Below are positions 59,645-64,000 of a stretch of DNA of 64,000 nucleotides, one piece after another. The stretch spans positions 62,001 to 126,000 of the forward strand of contig CAVOZJ010000002.1 of the NCBI GenBank assembly GCA_963700885.1. Reading direction: 5' to 3'. The first letter of the stretch is position 1. Each line of letters begins with the position of its first letter. This stretch comes from Anderseniella sp963700885. Lineage in GTDB: Bacteria; Pseudomonadota; Alphaproteobacteria; Rhizobiales; Aestuariivirgaceae. The translations under genes were made by a program, and so were the position numbers. The notes under the pieces are model-generated. The model was not told the origin of the DNA. It searched no databases and saw nothing but the letters and a program-made list of their open reading frames with translations.

Positions 59645-61901
59645 ATGAAAACGACTGTGCAAGCAATAAAGCTGAAAACTGGCCGCTACCTGTTCACTGC
59701 ATTACTGGTGGCGATCACTTTCGTGCTGATTGGTGCTGGCGCCAGTCACAGTGAGCCGCTTGTTGCAAAATTCCTGGACAAGGTTGATGTCTCGACCCTG
59801 GTGCCGGGAGCGGACAGCTTTGGCGAGTTGCGAACCGACATTCCTGTTGTACCGGCACTCAAGGGCGGAAAGATAATTGGCCATGTTTTTCTGACGTCCG
59901 ACTTTGTCACGACGACCGGCTATTCCGGCAAGCCCATTCATGTGGTCATGGGCGTTGACGGCAACGCCAAAGTGACAGGTGTAAAACTTGTCAAGCACTC
60001 TGAACCGATCGTGCTGATCGGTATCCCGGAATCCAAGATTTGGGCAGTGACGGAAAAGTATGCCGGGCTTGATCTGATCAAGGAGGCCAAGTCGGGCGGG
60101 TCTGCACATGAGCTGGATATCGTATCCGGCGCCACGGTGACCATCATGGTTATCGATGACTCGATCGTGCGTGCCGGTTTGAAAGTTGCCCGGTCGCTGG
60201 GCCTTGGCGGACTGAAAGCAGAACTGCCGCAGGCAGGCCCGGTGAAAAAATTGTTGCGGCCGTCAGGGAGATAATGTTCCGGTCTACAGACTGGCAGACG
60301 CTGGCTGGCGATGGGTCTGTCCGGTCGCTGCGCCTGGATGTCGGGCAAGTCAACCAGGCCTTCATTGACACCGGGGATTCCCGGGCCATTGATCGGCCGG
60401 AAAGCGGTGACCCCGAAGACACCTTCATCGACATGCATGTTGCCCTCATCAGTGCGCCGGAGATTGGCCGCACCCTGCTTGGCGATGCAGAGTATAAAAA
60501 TCTGGTCGAATGGTTGGGAGACGGCGAGTAGGCCATCCTGCTGCTGGGGCGCGGCACCTATTCGTTCAAGGGCTCCGGGTATGTGCGGGGTGGAATTTTT
60601 GACCGCATCCAGCTCATACAGGGCGACGCATCGGTAAGGTTCTTCGACAAGCAGCATATGCGTCTCGGGCGGCTTGCCCCATCTGACGCGCCATCGTTTA
60701 CCGAACTGGACATGTTCAGGATTCCCGCGGATATGGGTTTCAATCCAACCGAGCCTTTCCGCCTGCAGTTGCTGGTGCAACGGGCTGTCGGCGCCATCGA
60801 AAAGTCATTCATCACGTTTGATCTCGGTTACCGCTGTACCGGACCGTTTTGTTGAGGTACCCGCCGCGGCACCTGCGCCTGCGGCAACGCCTCAGGTATC
60901 GGGCCGTCTGGCTGCCTCAAATCCGGACGAGTTGAGCCACCTGTGGCAACGCATCTGGGATCAGAAACGTGTTGAAGTGGGATTGCTGGTCGCTGCCATA
61001 GTCGTGCTGACGGGGGTGTTTTTCTTCCAGATGCAGGTGACCAGGCACGAGCGTTTCACCTACTGGTTCCGCATCGGATTTCTGACCTTCACCCTGTTCG
61101 TGCTGGGCTGGTATGCCAATGCGCAATTGTCTGTAGTCAACATTCTGGCCTTTTTCTCCGCGGCGATGACAGGACTTCTCGTGGTCAGCCTTCCTCATGG
61201 ACCCGCTGATCTTCATCCTGTGGTTTTCCGTCGCAGCTTCATTGCTGTTCTGGGGGCGAGGCGTGTTCTGTGGCTGGTTGTGTCCGTTTGGCGCCCTGCA
61301 GGAACTCACCAATCAACTTGCGCGGCTCTGCAAAATACCGCAGATCCGGGTGCCGTGGGGTGTGCATGAACGACTTTGGCCTCTCAAGTATATGATTTTC
61401 CTTGGACTTTTTGGTATCTCTCTATACTCGCTTGAACTGGCGGAACGCTATGCAGAGGTTGAGCCGTTCAAGACTGCAATAATTTTGAAGTTTAATCGCG
61501 CCTGGCCGTTTGTTCTGTTCGTGGGTGTCCTGCTTGCTGTCGGCCTGTTTATCGAACGTTTTTACTGCCGGTACCTGTGTCCGCTGGGCGCGGCGCTTGC
61601 CATCCCCGCGCGCATGCGAATGTTCGACTGGCTGAAGCGGTACAAGCAATGCGGCGATCCGTGCCTGCGATGCGCCAATGAATGCATGGTTCAGGCCATT
61701 CATCCGGAAGGTCATATCAACCCGAACGAATGTCACCAGTGCCTGCATTGCCAGGTCCTCTACCAAAGCACAACGAAATGCCCGGTATGTATCAAGAAAG
61801 CAGCCTCGCGCGCCCGAGGAGGCGCGCCGCGGCCCAAGCCGGTCACCACCATTCCACCGACGGACCAACAATCAGGAAATGTCCGACTACAGGCAGAGTG
61901 A
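59645..61901 (+). pseudogene. nosR: nosR (NosZ maturation/electron-donor membrane flavoprotein), with three frameshifts and a stop codon
   Basis: NosR supports N2O reductase expression and electron supply. Its parts can be read in order across frames: signal region, FMN domain with SGAT flavin site (DIVSGATVT), TM/periplasmic region, and two 4Fe-4S motifs in CGWLCPFGALQ and CRYLCPLGAA with CLRCANECM. The intact gene would run to about 61901. Lesions visible: one missing A in the A6 run at 60245-60250; a TAG at 60529-60531 where the frame should continue; one extra base near 60833-60836; one extra base near 61171-61176. Four lesions in 2.3 kb, with sound flanking genes, argue for decay or a local sequence-quality problem. 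Confidence 0.88.
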
Positions 61902-61935
61902 ATTCTGCCTCAACAACTTGAAAGGAGTAAGCGAT

Positions 61936-63855
61936 ATGTCAGCTGAAGAAACCAGAAAGAAAGGGTTTTCGCGCCGTGCCGTGATGACCGCAACCGCTGC
62001 AGGTGCTGTTATTGCAGGCACAGGTGCTGCCACAGGCCTGTTTTCAAACGGGGTAACACGAGCCCGCGCGGCAGGTTCTCAAAAGGTCAATCTTGCCCCG
62101 GGTGAGCTTGATCCCTACTACGGCTTCTGGTCCTCGGGCCAGACCGGTGAGCTTCGCATTCTGGGCTTTCCGTCCATGCGCGAACTGATGCGCGTTCCGG
62201 TATTCAACCGTTGCTCCGCGACCGGGTGGGGCCAGACCAATGAGAGCCTGAAAATTCTCACCGAGGGCCTGACAGAAGAAACCCGGGACTTCCTTGCGGC
62301 CAGGGGCATGAAAACCTACGACAACGGGGACCTTCACCATCCGCATATGTCCTTTACCGAGGGAACCTATGACGGCCGCTATATTTTTGCAAATGACAAG
62401 GCGAATACCCGGGTTGCCCGCATCCGCTGCGACGTCATGAAATGCGACAAGATCATCGAGATACCCAATGCCCATGACATACACGGTATGCGCCCACAAA
62501 AGTTTCCGCGTACCGGCTACGTGTTTGCGAATGGCGAGCATGAGGCACCACTGGTCAATGACGGTGAGATTCTCGATGACCCGTCGAAGTACGTGAACAT
62601 TTTCACGGCGATCGATGGCGACGAGATGAAAGTCGCCTGGCAGGTCAAGGTAAGCGGCAACCTCGACAACACCGACTGCGACTACCAGGGCAAGTATGCC
62701 TTCTCGACGAGTTACAATTCAGAGATGGGCATGAACCTGGCCGAGATGACCGAAAACGAGCTAGATCATGTTGTGGTATTCAATCTCAAAGCCATCGAGG
62801 AAGGTGTAAAGGCCGGTGACGTCGAGGTCCTGAACGGGGTCCCGATCATCAACGGACTGAAAGGCGAGAACAAGAACTACACGCGGTACATCCCGATTCC
62901 AAACAGCCCGCATGGCGTCAATACCGCACCGGACAAGAAGTACATTGTCATCAATGGCAAACTGTCTCCGACGGTGTCCATCATTGATGTTGAAAAAGTG
63001 GATGCGCTGTTTGCAGACAACGCCGACCCACGATCGTGCATCGTCGGTGAACCGGAACTGGGTCTTGGGCCGCTTCACACCGCATTTGATGGCAAGGGCA
63101 ACTGTTTCACCACGCTGTTCCTTGACAGCCAGGTGGTCAAATGGAACCTGGAAAAGGCGGTAAAAGCGTTTGCCGGTGAAAAGGTTGACCCGATCATCTC
63201 AAAGGTCGATGTGCACTATCAGCCCGGTCATAACTCCACGTCGATGGGGGAGACGGCTGAAGCCGACGGCGCATGGCTGGTTTCGATGAACAAGTTCTCA
63301 AAGGACCGGTTCATCAACGTAGGCCCGCTAAAGCCTGAAAATGAGCAGTTGATCGATATTTCGAGCGATGAAATGAAGGTAGTCCATGACGGTCCGACAT
63401 TTGCGGAGCCGCATGACAGCATCATCGTGCGGTCTGACATCGTGAAGCCGGTCAATGTGTGGAAACGCGATGATCCGGTTTTTGCCGATGCCGTCAAACA
63501 GGCTGCGGCAGACGGCGTGGATCTCGAAAGCGATGACAAGGTTGTTCGAGACGGCAACAAGGTGCGTGTCTACATGACATCGGTTGCACCTCAATTCGGG
63601 CTTGAGAAGTTCAGTGTCAAGCAGGGTGATGAGGTGACGGTCTATGTGACCAACCTGGATGACGTGGATGATGTTACCCACGGCTTCTGCCTCTCGAACT
63701 ACGGTGTTGCCATGGAGGTTGCGCCGCAGGCGACGGCGTCGGTCACGTTCACCGCTGACCGGCCCGGCGTCCACTGGTTCTATTGCCAGTGGTTCTGCCA
63801 TGCGCTGCACATGGAGATGCGCGGCCGCATGCTGGTTGAACCGCGAGCAGCATAG
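61936..63855 (+). CDS. nosZ: Nitrous oxide reductase NosZ (Tat-exported, clade I)
   Basis: Reduces N2O to N2 in the periplasm. The ATG at 61936 follows AAAGGAG. A Tat signal FSRRAVMTA is followed by a hydrophobic stretch. Of 639 residues, CuZ His ligands occur in HHPHMSF, PHGVNT, HTAFDG, PGHNSTSMGE and EPHDSII, and the CuA motif WFYCQWFCHALHMEM near the end has the C-x3-C-x3-H-x2-M pattern. Length and order are standard. The gene is undamaged although nosR just upstream is broken. Confidence 0.97.
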   Translation: MSAEETRKKGFSRRAVMTATAAGAVIAGTGAATGLFSNGVTRARAAGSQKVNLAPGELDPYYGFWSSGQTGELRILGFPSMRELMRVPVFNRCSATGWGQTNESLKILTEGLTEETRDFLAARGMKTYDNGDLHHPHMSFTEGTYDGRYIFANDKANTRVARIRCDVMKCDKIIEIPNAHDIHGMRPQKFPRTGYVFANGEHEAPLVNDGEILDDPSKYVNIFTAIDGDEMKVAWQVKVSGNLDNTDCDYQGKYAFSTSYNSEMGMNLAEMTENELDHVVVFNLKAIEEGVKAGDVEVLNGVPIINGLKGENKNYTRYIPIPNSPHGVNTAPDKKYIVINGKLSPTVSIIDVEKVDALFADNADPRSCIVGEPELGLGPLHTAFDGKGNCFTTLFLDSQVVKWNLEKAVKAFAGEKVDPIISKVDVHYQPGHNSTSMGETAEADGAWLVSMNKFSKDRFINVGPLKPENEQLIDISSDEMKVVHDGPTFAEPHDSIIVRSDIVKPVNVWKRDDPVFADAVKQAAADGVDLESDDKVVRDGNKVRVYMTSVAPQFGLEKFSVKQGDEVTVYVTNLDDVDDVTHGFCLSNYGVAMEVAPQATASVTFTADRPGVHWFYCQWFCHALHMEMRGRMLVEPRAA

Positions 63856-63866
63856 GACAGCGCAAC

Positions 63867-64000
63867 ATGAAATGGATGGCCCGGACCATACAAGGTGTGT
63901 TGCTGACGGCATCGCTTGCAACATCGGCGCTTGCTGCCGATGTCACGGTGATGCCCGGCAAGGACACACTTTTCCGGGCCATCCAGTCGGCCCAGCCGGG
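63867..64000 (+). CDS. nosD: NosD copper-cluster maturation protein, start only
   Basis: From the ATG at 63867 the first 44 codons read to the window end: a signal peptide (GVLLTASLATSALA) and then VMPGKDTLFRAIQSAQPG, the start of NosD. It follows nosZ by 11 nt, the normal nosRZDFYL order. Truncated by the window. Confidence 0.85.
   Translation, partial: MKWMARTIQGVLLTASLATSALAADVTVMPGKDTLFRAIQSAQP

Overview
The window looks like a chromosomal stretch of an aerobic, denitrification-capable alphaproteobacterium, probably marine or rhizobial-type. The signs are a MucR/Ros zinc-finger regulator, a cyoABCD quinol oxidase, nos genes with a Tat-exported NosZ, TRAP and Liv-type uptake systems, and dense operons with 4-nt stop/start overlaps. 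No rRNA, tRNA, CRISPR array or insertion sequence was seen.

Region 1 (1-31.3 kb) is the striking part: a dense island that interleaves corrinoid-dependent C1 transfer with arsenic redox and handling. A leftward operon carries an ETFB-type methyltransferase, an unknown protein, a methylene-THF reductase-like protein and arsenite oxidase (aioB, then aioA cut by the window edge). A divergent rightward operon carries a small C1-cluster protein, a stand-alone MetH-activation-like domain, a uroporphyrinogen-decarboxylase-fold (URO-D) methyltransferase, its corrinoid protein, a [2Fe-2S]/ASKHA corrinoid activator, a His-rich CobW GTPase, a GntR regulator and a small Cys protein. A methyl-THF:corrinoid methyltransferase faces it. 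Then follow a cytoplasmic molybdopterin oxidoreductase with a four-cluster ferredoxin and a hemopexin-repeat protein; arsR-arsD-arsA (arsA frameshifted); a five-gene Liv-type ABC transporter; and a second URO-D/corrinoid/activator set with a NarI-like cytochrome b, an unusual LysR protein and a CDGSH protein. There is no arsB/acr3, arsC, arsM or arsI in view. My leading hypothesis is a corrinoid-dependent pathway that takes up a methylated arsenical, reduces it, moves its methyl groups to THF, and oxidises the released arsenite with AioBA. This is inference from gene content; the substrate is not proven.

Region 2 (31.4-42.8 kb) holds a leftward MFS transporter/metallo-hydrolase pair, a LysR gene, and a rightward catabolic operon: two related acyl-CoA synthetases, a TRAP transporter, and a thiolase-fold protein lacking the nucleophilic Cys paired with a DUF35 protein. 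This resembles carboxylate uptake, CoA activation and carbon-carbon cleavage.

Region 3 (42.8-59.2 kb) is respiration, envelope and stress: cyoABCD, an outer-membrane protein, an octaheme cytochrome c with HEAT/TPR-like repeats, MucR, an MscS-type channel, a DUF2092 protein, a universal stress protein, a persulfide dioxygenase-rhodanese fusion and another outer-membrane protein.

Region 4 (59.6-64 kb) is the start of a nos cluster. nosR carries three frameshifts and a nonsense codon, yet nosZ is intact and nosD begins normally before the window ends.
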